A DNA stretch of 64,000 nucleotides, from NCBI RefSeq assembly GCF_010389155.1, contig NC_057769.1, positions 31,868,735 to 31,932,734 on the forward strand, given 5' to 3'. Under the pieces are notes generated by a model. It made no database searches. It was not told where the DNA came from and saw only the letters and a list, made by a program, of their open reading frames with translations. Below are positions 35,793-46,383 of the stretch, one piece after another. Positions within the stretch are counted from its first letter, which is position 1. Every line of letters begins with the position of its first letter. This stretch comes from Erigeron canadensis. Lineage: Eukaryota; Streptophyta; Magnoliopsida; Asterales; Asteraceae. The translations under genes were made by a program, and so were the position numbers.

Positions 35793-38114
35793 TTAGAAAG
35801 AATGATCGGCGAGCCTAATGCTCATCCGAGTTGGCTTAAGAGCCGCTAAAGACAATCTCCTATAAACCGAAAAAGGCATCAAATTAATGCTTGCACCAAT
35901 GTCGGCCAAAGCATCACAATTAAGCTTATCATCTAGAGAACAAGTAATGAGAAAACTCCCTGGATCTTCAAGCTTGGGAGGAATTTGATTTTGCACAATC
36001 GTCGAACACTCCGCATTGAGGAAAGTAGCTTTAGCTTCCTCTAGCTTCCTCTTATCCGTTACAAGATCCTTGATGAACTTAGCATAATTCGGCATCCCTG
36101 AAAGCAAATCAACCAAAGACACATTAATATGTACCGATTTAAACATGTCTACAAACTTACGGTATTGCTCCTTGAGCTTCTCCTTCCTCAATCTTTGAGG
36201 GAAAGGAATCTTCAGCTTGTATGGCTTGACTTGAGGCTCATCAATCGTTGGTATAGCTACAGGTGTAGCAACCGGAGTAGTAGATGTAGATGGAACGACC
36301 GGTGGTTTCACGGCTTGGTTCGGCTCCATTACAATCTCTTCATCAACTTGTTCATCTTCTTCCTCATCCTCACTATCAACCTGCGTAGGAACATTAGTAG
36401 CACTAGAAATAGGAGGAGAAATAGGAGAATTAACTACCTTTCCCGACCGAGTAGTAATGGCATTTACATGCTCATTCCTAACATTCGGGTGTTGATACTT
36501 ATTACCTCCATCATTCGAACCGGAAGGCTTAGGATTTTGTTGGGTATTACTTGGCAATGAACCTTGTTGACGATTAGAATTACCCATTCTATCAAGCCTT
36601 ACTCCTAAATCCTTGATCACCGCTTGTTGACTTTTGATATTTTGATTCAACTTATCATTCAAAGCGATGATGTCGGTTCGGTAGTTTTCATTCTTCTTGT
36701 CTTGATCAACCATGAACTTCTTCATAAGATCCCTAAGCTCGACATTAGGATCAACAACCTCTACCGGTTGAACCGAAGGACCTCCTTGATTTCTTCCTTG
36801 CCATGAAGCTCCCAATGTAGACCTATAATTTCTTGCACCATTAGAATTAAAGTTAGAATTAGAATTACCTTGGTACCGGTTTTGATAAGCTCCATTCCTT
36901 TGAAATAATCCTTGATTTGCAAACGGTGGTTGATATTGATTTTGAACATAATCAACTTCTTCATTCCATGGTGTCTTATCACAATCCTCCGTGTAATGTT
37001 TACCACCACAAATATCACAACCCGCAACCGCCGTCTTCAAATCTTTCTCAATCAACCCAAATCTACCATCCATGCTTGCAAATTGCTTATCCATGTGACT
37101 TGCCAATGCCTTAATTTTATCCACAACTTCACTACCACTATCAACTCGAGCCACACTTCTCCTTCCCGTTTTCACAAGATCCGGTTTAGTCCTACCCGCT
37201 TCTCGAATTACACTAGTACGAACCATATCTTCCATAATCTTATAGGCTTCATTGTAAGTGACATTGTTAATGTTACCTCCACAAGCCCAATCCAATTCCC
37301 TTTGAGTACGGCTATCTAAACCCCGGAAGAAAATAAGAATGTGCTCATTCAATCGAATACCATGCCCCGGACAATTTCTCATCAACTCCTTCAATCTCTT
37401 CCAAGCATCAACCAAATCCTCACCACTAATTTGCTTAAAAGCCCTAATCTCCAACTTCATTGTTTCAACCAATTGAGCCGGAAAGAACCGCTCAATGAAT
37501 CCTTCTCTCAACTCTTCCCATGTCTCAAATATGTTGTCATCGAGATTCTTATACCAATTCGCCGCCTCTCCCGTGAGAGACAACGGAAACAATTCGAGCT
37601 TAACAAGTGGCATTTGAGTCTCCCCATACTTGAACAATCGACAAACTTTTTCAAACTTCTCCACATGATCATACGGATCCCACTTAACAACCCCATCGAA
37701 TTGATTCTCTTCAACCCGAGACAAGTGATTACCTTTGACATTGAAATTTGGAGCGGTGGTTGGAGGACGAATAGCCGAGCCCCTATTAGGTGCAATGACT
37801 CGAGTACTCTTCCCAATAGTCCTATCAAAAGAGTGAACCATGTCTTCGGCCATGTTTCTTGGTGTAGTAGGAGGTGTAGAGGGTGGAGTGGAGTTTGGTG
37901 TTGAGTTTGGTGAATTCTTCGGTGAAGTCTTTGGTGGAGTTTGAGGTCTATTTTCCGGTGGTGTGGAAGTTTCAGCTTCAACGTTTAAGTTTAAGGTATC
38001 TATTTTGCTAGATAAAGGGTTAACGGTTTTAGATGGTTTCCTTCCTCTTCTCTTCGTCTTTCCCGGATTTGATTGAGGGCTTACTAGTGGAATACCGGTA
38101 GCCCTTGTGGTCAT
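35793..38114 (-). CDS. gag-protease of the Athila element
   Basis: An open frame of 773 residues starting MTTRATGIPLVSPQ. It contains a Pro/Thr/Ser-rich N-terminus and a retrotransposon gag domain (PLSLTGEAANWYKNL ... FIERFFP) at about residues 175-215. A CCHC zinc knuckle CX2CX3HX4C (CDICGGKHYTEDC) lies at about residue 365, then a low-complexity Asn/Gln/Pro linker. A retropepsin-like active site (ALADIGASINLMPFS) lies at about residues 734-748. The frame stops at 35793-35795 (TAA) in the middle of the protease domain and continues in the same frame beyond, so the natural product was a gag-pol fusion. It would make virus-like-particle protein if expressed, but not active polymerase. Confidence 0.9.
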   Translation of the reverse strand: MTTRATGIPLVSPQSNPGKTKRRGRKPSKTVNPLSSKIDTLNLNVEAETSTPPENRPQTPPKTSPKNSPNSTPNSTPPSTPPTTPRNMAEDMVHSFDRTIGKSTRVIAPNRGSAIRPPTTAPNFNVKGNHLSRVEENQFDGVVKWDPYDHVEKFEKVCRLFKYGETQMPLVKLELFPLSLTGEAANWYKNLDDNIFETWEELREGFIERFFPAQLVETMKLEIRAFKQISGEDLVDAWKRLKELMRNCPGHGIRLNEHILIFFRGLDSRTQRELDWACGGNINNVTYNEAYKIMEDMVRTSVIREAGRTKPDLVKTGRRSVARVDSGSEVVDKIKALASHMDKQFASMDGRFGLIEKDLKTAVAGCDICGGKHYTEDCDKTPWNEEVDYVQNQYQPPFANQGLFQRNGAYQNRYQGNSNSNFNSNGARNYRSTLGASWQGRNQGGPSVQPVEVVDPNVELRDLMKKFMVDQDKKNENYRTDIIALNDKLNQNIKSQQAVIKDLGVRLDRMGNSNRQQGSLPSNTQQNPKPSGSNDGGNKYQHPNVRNEHVNAITTRSGKVVNSPISPPISSATNVPTQVDSEDEEEDEQVDEEIVMEPNQAVKPPVVPSTSTTPVATPVAIPTIDEPQVKPYKLKIPFPQRLRKEKLKEQYRKFVDMFKSVHINVSLVDLLSGMPNYAKFIKDLVTDKRKLEEAKATFLNAECSTIVQNQIPPKLEDPGSFLITCSLDDKLNCDALADIGASINLMPFSVYRRLSLAALKPTRMSIRLADHSF

Positions 38115-38302
38115 TAACTAAGAAACAAAACCTGAAAACACAAACAAAGAAAACCGTAAAACGCACCAAGTTACACAAAATAAACAAAACAGAAAATTTA
38201 AACTAAAAATTGAAAAGTAACCTAAGAAAGCAAGTAACTTTCTTGCACGAGAGTACAAGAAAGGATCAACTACGAAATCTCAAACTAAAACTCTTAAATT
38301 AG

Positions 38303-38320
38303 TCCCCGGCAGCGGCGCCA
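38303..38320 (-). other. primer-binding site (tRNA-Asp type)
   Basis: Minus-strand TGGCGCCGCTGCCGGGGA is complementary to the 3' end of tRNA-Asp with one mismatch. It lies 6 bp inside the 5' LTR, as is usual for Athila elements. Confidence 0.9.
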
Positions 38321-38326
38321 AAAACT

Positions 38327-39800
38327 TGATGTGTGAAAATCTAGTTAAATTAAATTCCTATAAATACTCCGAATCGTTTACCACACACAATCGGGCAGTG
38401 GACCCGTTCGTATGTAATATAGATTGAAGTAAGTAAAGGTTCGTTCCACAGAGACTAATAAGAGTTAGCGAGTTTAAAGTAATTTAAAAAGAGTTTGGTT
38501 TTTAAAGACACCACGTCATATTGATTTTAAATTGAAAGTTAGTTGATTGAAAGAGTTAGAAATTCCGTAGAACTTATCGAAAAGAAATTTGTTTTAAATC
38601 AAATAGGATGAGAAGATCATCCACTTCGACTCCATGATACACATTATTTAGGTTGCATACATTTGAAGAAACAATTCAATTATGTTGATTTTATAACCGA
38701 GAACTAACAAAGACTCACCCCGTACCCGTCAAGTTTGTTACTTTATTAAATTCTCTTAATTAACTAGTTCCATTACTAAGACCGGTACCCCAAGACGCCT
38801 TTCATAACTTTCCTAGCCAATTAATTGTTTTGGTTATTAAGATAACAATTGTGTCTATTGATTGTACCCAACTATTAACCCGTTAACCCTTATTAACTAT
38901 CAATTACTTCCTACCGTACCCGTCATAGAAACAATTGCTTCTAACCAAGCAATCAAAATAACTTCTACACAACCTAGTTACCACTGAAGTTATGCAAAAA
39001 CTATCCGCAATTGAGAGTTAAATAACAAAGAATTAATAAGCTAAGATTACGACACAACGTTAAATCAAATCAACTTGAATTCAAAAGATTTATGCAACCA
39101 TTATTCAATGTATCACTTCATCTCAGTGGATGACGAATTATTTAGCTACTCATAATCAAAAACAAAGAACAAAGAGTAAAAATATAGAAGAACATATTGT
39201 ACCAATGTGTAGAAAACAAGTAAACGCTAAGAAAATCGACAACCGAATGCCTTGGAGATCACGAACAACCCTTAGACCTTGATGGATGAAAAAGCTGCTA
39301 AGAATACCCCCAAAGAACCCTAAAGTCGACTAGAAGTGATTGTGTGTCGAATGGGAGGGTTATGGCCTTGTATTTATAGAGTTTGCAAGAGGTCTTCACA
39401 AACCGACCTACAAGTGCGGCGCACCTGGCCTTGTTACCAAATTTGAAGTTGCCCGATATGCGACGCACCACAGGGTTGGTGCGTCGCACCTCCCTGCTTT
39501 CCAACTTCTTCCAAGTTTCTGAATAGAAAATGCTCCACACTTCCTTACATGGTGCGACGCACCAACCTTGTTTTCAGCCAAAACTTGTAATTTCCATTCC
39601 ATCTTCACTCGTATGCGTCCACGAACCATCCCAATGCATCTTAAAGTCTTCCAACAGCTGTTTCTAACCATTTAACCTGTTCTAAGCCTGAAATCACTAG
39701 CAACACCATCAAAGCATCGAATATACATATAATTTACACATAATTAAGCTTAAAACGTCTTAGAAACGATATGGGAATATGCATATAAATGGACATATCA
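38327..39800 (-). repeat. 5' LTR of the Athila element
   Basis: A 1474 bp LTR with inverted ends (TGATGTG at 38327, CATATCA at 39794-39800 on the plus strand). It is placed by the adjacent primer-binding site on one side and by loss of Athila-like sequence on the other. Four GGTGCGNCGCACC-type palindromes lie at 39413-39425, 39457-39469, 39478-39490 and 39551-39563. The matching 3' LTR is not in the window. Confidence 0.85.
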
Positions 39801-40459
39801 ATTACCCTCTTTTTTATTTTGAGACTAACAAAAAGTTCTAGCAGTTTTTTTCCCATTTCATTGTATTCTTCGTGCCCGCTTTATATATAGACTTATAAGT
39901 TAACACTTTTTATTGACTCTATTTTACGAACACTGCTTAATATGAACTTAACAATTACAATATATTAACATAACACAATCATTTTAAAAGATTTGCCAAC
40001 TATTTTGACTATATTGCATAACCCTTCAAAATTAGTGTGTTGTTTAAAAGTTTAATAAAACATACTTTTTCTGTCTCATCATGGACATCAAACAAACTAA
40101 GGAATGACACACCTTATAAGTGTGTATATATTTGTAGGAATTAAGGGAATTGAAAAAAAAAATAAAAAAATAAACCCCCCAACTTTGTAAATGTCTGGAT
40201 CCATCACTGACCACGATTACACTTGACATTCATGTAGCTCCGGAGCTCCGCCACTAACTCATAACCTATTAGTTGATACATAATTACAAACACCACTATC
40301 AGCAATGTCCGAAAGAGTTACTTGTATAGTTGTATCCTTATAGATGATAAAAAAAACTTTTAAAAAAAAAACGATATAATAATTTAGAGAGTTGATTGAT
40401 ATCTTAAACATATGTTTAAAATTTGGGGTTGATGTATGAATCCACTTATTTTTACTGAA

Positions 40460-40741
40460 GGGATAAGTGTCTGGGAATATAATGAATTATGAACGAATCT
40501 TTATGTTGTGTAATGAACTACTTGGATGTTTATTATATGGAATGAACTTTCAAATCCATGTTATTGGATGTATCTGACCAATCAAAAACTTACAAGTGGC
40601 AGCTTATATGGTTACCACATATATCTGGTTGCATCCAATAAAAAGGATTCAAAAGTTCATTACATATAATAAACATCTAAGTAGTTCATTACATAACATA
40701 AACATTTATGCATAGTTCATTACATTCCTAGGTACTTATTC
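40460..40741. mobile_element. MULE-like foldback element
   Basis: The two arms are inverted copies over most of their length (shared GTAATGAACTACTT.GATGTTTATTATATG). The ends are GGGATAAGTG and GTACTTATTC. The flanks are the perfect 10-bp direct repeat TTTTACTGAA (40450-40459 and 40742-40751). 282 bp, non-coding. Confidence 0.85.
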
Positions 40742-41087
40742 TTTTACTGAATTTTAACCTTTGATGTGCCATATGTCAATACCAGAATTTAAACATATGT
40801 TTATACCTATCAAATTAATTACATTTATAATTTTTCTAACTAAAATAATCTTTAAAAAAACCCACATGGATTGATGGACCCATTGCATGGACAACGATAA
40901 CAATGATCTGCGATAAGTTTTGCCATGTCATGTTAACATCAATAGAACAGGGCCAATAGGGGTATTAAAAAGAAATCCTTCAACCGCTCGAACCAACGTG
41001 AACCTCTTTGACCAGAAACAACATTGACACTCAAACGGAGACTCGAACGCTTTCAGGCCAAGTCCCGGCTCGAAAAGGCCATTCACA

Positions 41088-41281
41088 CAGGGGCGGTACC
41101 ACATGAGGGGCAAAGGGGGCAAACGTCCCCCTCAAAATTTAGATTTTGTCATGTATTTTTAAATTTTTTCATCAATTTTAAAAATTTATTATAGGTTTTT
41201 AACATTTTGACCCCTTTGGTATTTATATTTCACGGATTTTTAATTTTGCTCATTCAGAGATTTTTCATAGTACCGCCTCTG
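41088..41281. mobile_element. hAT-type MITE with perfect 8-bp duplication
   Basis: The ends CAGGGGCGGTACC and GTACCGCCTCTG are inverted hAT-type termini. They are flanked by the perfect 8-bp duplication CATTCACA (41080-41087 and 41282-41289). 194 bp, AT-rich interior with no gene. The clean duplication suggests a fairly recent insertion. Confidence 0.9.
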
Positions 41282-41460
41282 CATTCACACCGACTATAAA
41301 TTAGTCACGGTTTATGCTGACGATAAATTAATGCATTGGAGATGGTCTTATAGCAACATATTTTAAAGATATGAAATAATTTTATTTTTTTCCTTTTTGA
41401 AACATAGAAAGATAAAATAACTAAAAGTTAACATATATGATACTCGTATATGATATGATA

Positions 41461-41942
41461 TCTATACAACTAATAAAACAATAAGAATCTTAGCTTTATA
41501 AAGTCATCCAACTCAACTTAAAAATAATTTTAGACTTTGTCACGTAGGAATTTTCTTACGTGTCGCCTCCATATTTTTTTTGAATATTTATATACAATAT
41601 AATTAAATAATAATATAAATATATTTTAAAAATATTTTTAGACTTTACCACGTAGGAATTTGCTACATTATCGATTTACATTTGATTTATTTTTACACAA
41701 ATGGTGTTGTTGATGATATCAAAATATCTTAGGGTAAATGTTCTCAAAAGAAGTGTTTAATAACTACGGTAGGTTGAGTGATTGTAATATTGACATGTCA
41801 GAAAAGTCAAAAGGTGACCAGAATTTAACCATGAACTATAACATAATCAATTTCCACATAATAAACTTATAGAATACCTATTTACTAATGTATAAAATAA
41901 CCTTTATAACTAGCCGTGCATCGCACAGGGTAAAATACCTAG
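41461..41942 (+). mobile_element. non-autonomous Helitron
   Basis: It starts TCTATACAACTAATAAAAC after A (41460). It ends with an imperfect hairpin CCGTGC-ATC-GCACAGG (41914-41929), then GTAAAATACCTAG followed by T (41943). This matches the ATREP-like Helitron ends known from plants. 482 bp, non-coding. Confidence 0.85.
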
Positions 41943-43979
41943 TATATGAATATATCAATAGTTCAATACTAGTATCCTACATGTCTAGTACAGTGACACA
42001 AGATAATAAAGCATAAAATAATACTAGAAAAAAATTATACCCAGTGACGTCCATTGGTCTACCGATTTCTAAATTTAACGAGGTGATTCCACATAAATAT
42101 TAGTATTTTTTTTCTTCATACCTAGAATATTTCTCGTATCACAAATAATAAAGATGTTTGTATACATATATATATGATACATATAATTTTATACTCTGCA
42201 TATGTTAAGAGAAATATTCATTTGAAAACTAAATTTTTTATAAAATTAGAAAACTGATCAAAACACACTATGATCGAATGTAACACAATGTATCATTATG
42301 TTAAGTTTATACTCGTAAATGGTTTTGTAGAAGTTTATGTTTATTAACTTTAGTTAGCTGTCAAATATTTTAACTAAAGAAATATTTTTAGAGATTTAAG
42401 TGTTAAAGAATTTAAAATGAATCAAAACTAAAAACGAAATTATACATGAGAAAAACTTCCATCAATAAATGTCACACCACTGATTTTTATTTGGGATAAC
42501 TAAGTAGTTATAATCTAACGGTTGAAATTGATATGTTTGTCATTTTACATAGTTACATTGATAGTATTATAAACTCTAATTTTTATCGGTTATCGGTTCT
42601 AAATGTATGGTCTAGCTACCAATAGTTTTGTAAACACAACATATGAGGCTATGAGCGATAAAAAAATTTAGTTGGAAAACGTGTTTTTGTCCGACTGAAA
42701 AACAGGAAACATTTGTGGGGCAGAGGATGGGTGGGATAGAGCAGCGAACAGGAAACATGTGGGAGGAAGTAACTTCAAAATAACCCAAAACAAAAGAATG
42801 TGGAAAAGTTTAACTTAAAAAGGTCGACGTCCTTTCTCGCAAGTCAAATTTCACACATCTTTCTAGTAGTGTTGTCGACTTGGTACATCACCACCCAAAC
42901 CCTTTCTTTTTTCTTCTCTTGACACATATACATAGCAATCTTTTTAGGATTTCTATTTTATTAGTGAACGTTATCCATAAAAACTTATATTTTCAATCAT
43001 GAGATAGACATTTGATGATGACAAGTATTTGACTTGAATGCGATGTTTGGCGACGGGTCAGCTTGATCGGTATATAGTTAGTTTGATTAAGTTAATGAAT
43101 GGTTGAGCAATTGGTTTTTTCCATTCTAATTAATTGGTTTTGATAGATCGAGTTAAACACTTAAATAATGATAATTAGTTATATAATTTGATAAAAATGA
43201 AATGATCTTTTCCATTCCTAACACCATTTCATGCTGTAAAACTGAACTCAATATTTTTTTCAAACATTTTGTGTAAGATGTCAATTCTTTAAAAAAAATC
43301 GAGAACATTGTCAGTTAAGTTTGTGGCATGGAACTCAAAAACAATTTTTTTTATTATTTGTAATAAAATACAAGTCCGAATACGATGATAATAATATTTA
43401 TTCAATGGTGATTGGTGATAATATTGATTAAACTTTATTAAAAACTCAAAAGGAATAAGAATATGTGCCAAGTTGTCAAAGTAGCTACCTTTTCCAGGAA
43501 TTTTAGTACATATTCTTCCGTACTACAAGATTCGTAACATGCAACGATCCGTATGAAAGATGATTTTCTTTGAAAAATTAACAATGCTATCGGAGTATCG
43601 GTGTGTACATTACATTGCATTTCTATAAATTTGACTACTTAATAAGACGATTTAATTTGTTACTATCATATGTATCAAATGAAAATTAGGGGCGAATTGA
43701 AGATGTGTAGGGGTAAGGATGGTCATGGCTTACCGGCAAGACCCATCCAAATGATGTCTGTTGGTTGATAATTAGAGGGCTCCCCGCTAACACCCCATTA
43801 TTGATACGTATGTGAATTTTTTTAAAAATCAAAAGCAACAATCCAACTAAATGAAATTATCATTTGCTCATACGCACAAAGTTTAACAAAAAGTAATAAA
43901 TAGTACTGTACTATAGTAGCAAAATGTAAGAAGATCCAGATCGGAATATAAGGTGATTTATAGGCGAGTCGAAGCCTTA
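41943..43979. other. intergenic, no gene seen
   Basis: AT-rich DNA with short chance frames only. The 12-mer AACAGGAAACAT occurs twice at about 42700-42760. Nothing else is identifiable. Confidence 0.4.
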
Positions 43980-44124
43980 AGGGCCGTTTGGTTCTCAAAA
44001 TGTATGAGAATTTGGTGAAATGGAACTTAGAATTTCTTATACTCGTATTAATCTAACATAATAGGAAGAAAATTCAAATTTCATTCAATCAAATTCCCTT
44101 AGATTCTGGGAACCAAACGACCTC
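43980..44124. mobile_element. Harbinger/Tourist-like MITE
   Basis: The inverted ends AGGGCCGTTTGGTTCTC and GGGAACCAAACGACCTC border a 145 bp AT-rich unit flanked by TTA on both sides (43977-43979 and 44125-44127). Confidence 0.75.
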
Positions 44125-44586
44125 TTAGTGTCAGCGTTTCTACAACCCTTACATGAGTTTGATGTCGACTGGAATGAGCATGTTGCAAAGAAAAGCACAA
44201 TATACTATTGCTGCTTAATCACTTCTATCCACCATCTCTATAATAAGAATCGAACATCACAAACTAATGGATGCAAAAGGGTCCAAAAATACTTACTTGG
44301 TCGCTCGACATGTTACATGTTTAACTGAATTTAGGCAACTCGGCTTAACATTTTCAGTTCAGGTCATGTGTATCAAGTAACGTACATATAGTGAGCATGA
44401 CATGTTTTACTATCTTTAGGTTTGTCTCAATCATAGCTTTGTCGTAATTAATCATTTGTCTAACTTAACTGAAGCAAGCGAACATATAGTTTTTAGAAAG
44501 TACTTAGGCGTGTATCTAATTTTAGTAAGGGTGTTTAGTAATTAGTATGTCGATTGCAATCAAGGAAATTGATAAATCAAACCAAA

Positions 44587-44752
44587 TCAAAGTTAATATT
44601 TTGAAATCGATTGGTTTTATGAGTGGTTCGGTCTCAAATTGATAGCGAAATGTTGATTTTCAAATAGAATCGAAGTTAATAATTTGAAATCGATTGGTTT
44701 TGTGAGTGGTTTGGTGTCAAATTGATAGCGAAATGTTGATTTTCAAACAAAG
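44587..44752. repeat. two tandem copies of an 83 bp unit
   Basis: AAGTTAATATTTTGAAATCG at 44590 recurs at 44673 with one change, and the similarity continues through GATAGCGAAATGTTGATTTT in both copies. Period 83 bp. Confidence 0.85.
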
Positions 44753-45336
44753 CCAAATTGAAAACCTCTATTAAGTATTAACTAATACATCCAAAACTTG
44801 TTGGGCCGGGCCACTATTAACTAAGATTTTGTAAGCCGAAATGGACTGTTTAAAGTCCATCAAATATTTTTCTAATTCTCTTATGATATTGGAATTTTAC
44901 CCTATTTTTATATTTGTACTTTCTTAAAAATTAAAATAACGTTATTTTTGTACTTTTGTAAAAAATTAAGTCGATATATCTACATCTATACTTTTTTATA
45001 AAAAAAAAACTCACCCCTACTTAAACTTTTAAAAACCTGATATATTTAATATACCCATCATTTTAATATATCCCTATTTTCATTTTATACACTGGGACTA
45101 AAATATCCCTACAAAAGTTTCAGACTTTATTAAAATTCTCTTTGTTCGTAAAATATTTTTTTTGTTTGTTATTGTCAAAAACTATCATATAAAAGTTCCG
45201 ATTAAATATTTGATTTGAAATTAACATTGTCACAACACCTCGAACGTTGTCTATTTTTGTCGTTGCAAAGTGCGGGCACCCATCTAGTTCCCTTATAAAA
45301 GAAACTGACACTCCTTCCTTACACTTTAAAAACCTG

Positions 45337-45388
45337 ATATGTCTAATTTACCCTCCATTCTGATATGTCTAATTTACCGTCCATTCTG
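45337..45388. repeat. two tandem copies of a 26 bp unit
   Basis: GATATGTCTAATTTACCNTCCATTCT occurs twice in a row. Confidence 0.8.
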
Positions 45389-45597
45389 ATACATTCATAT
45401 TTCCATTATATACACCGACTAAAATACCATACAACGAGCACCCGTCAGGTAAAGAATGTAACTATTCACCGGTCAGTGAAGTGATCGTTTTCCTATATTC
45501 CAAAAGTAAAAAAAAAAAAAACTCCGTTAACAAGGTGATCTGATTCGACGAAGAAGGCCCCCATTGACCGGTAACCAACTATCCGTGACATATACAT

Positions 45598-46015
45598 AGG
45601 TATAGTTCGTTCATTTGTGTTCATGAATGTTCAGTGAAGTATTCGTCATAGGACTTTGATTATTTTATTCGTTCATATTAAATATAGTAATACTAATAGT
45701 AATACATAAGTAATTATGGTGAACGTAAATAATGTGTATTTTAAAGTGTATATGATTTTTTCAGTATTAGCTATTTTGTGTTTGTTTACCATCTTAATGA
45801 AACTGATATGATAATCTCTTAGTTAAAAGTTCATGTTCACTCATTTGCAACTTTAATTTGCACGGATAAAGATGGACGAACAAACACGGACCAGAAAATC
45901 TGTTCGTTGAAGTGTTCTTGTGTTCGTATATGTTCGTTAGTTCGGTGAACTTAATTTAAGGGATGAACTCGAAGAAACCATGTTCATTTTGTTTAGTTCG
46001 TTTACAGCTTTAGAT
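45598..46015. repeat. GTTCGT-rich interspersed repeat
   Basis: Many copies of GTTCGTT and GTTCATG-type motifs occur, several in opposite orientation at the two ends (ATAGTTCGTTCATTTGTGTTC versus GGACGAACAAACACGGACC). They resemble the motifs near 2.1 kb and 26.9 kb. Probably a decayed MITE; the boundaries are soft. Confidence 0.4.
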
Positions 46016-46383
46016 GCAAATCGAGAAATAGTCTATGTGACTGAACTTTGGTTTTACTGAACTATGGATGGTGTAACATTTGGCTACTTAAAAGGCTTCA
46101 CAAGAATTCATAAGTTTTAGAAATAATAAGTCTTCAATAATGTTATTCAATACAACAATTGATATATATGATTCCCCTAGTTTTATGACTATTCTAAAAT
46201 TCCAGCAACGTATGCTGCTATAAACCCAAATCTTCATGATTCATTGATTTGTAATATCTCATGTTTCTGCACTAGATTATGCTACAAAAATTCTGAAAAT
46301 GCAACATAAGATCTTTAATCTCCTTGGCATTAATATGAAAAAGATGATTCTTCACTTAAAACTATATAGTCATTGTTATCATA

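Larger units (their letters stand above)
29314..39800 (-). mobile_element. Gypsy/Athila-type LTR retrotransposon, 3' end missing
   Basis: Transcribed on the minus strand. Order: 5' LTR (39800-38327), tRNA-Asp-type primer-binding site (38320-38303), gag-protease, reverse transcriptase/RNase H, integrase, then a spacer and an Athila-type extra ORF. The sequence after that ORF runs into the N gap, so the 3' LTR and polypurine tract are not in this window. At least four in-frame stops and a frameshift break the polyprotein, so this copy is not autonomous. Eleven short GGTGCGNCGCACC-type palindromes lie in the LTR and around the extra ORF. A target duplication cannot be checked because only one end is present. 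Confidence 0.92.

Noticed and set aside
36129..37904. Several 130-190 codon plus-strand frames opposite gag
   Set aside because: They are mirror frames of the gag-protease coding sequence.
31244..39563. CRISPR-like array reading of the short palindromes
   Set aside because: Repeats are irregularly spaced, very short, and in a plant retroelement; no CRISPR biology applies.
39408..39671. Minus-strand frames in the Athila LTR
   Set aside because: LTR sequence with GGTGCGNCGCACC palindromes; no coding role expected or seen.
40928..41122. 64-codon minus-strand frame with Cys and Phe-rich segment
   Set aside because: It runs across the border of the hAT MITE at 41088, so it cannot be an old conserved gene.
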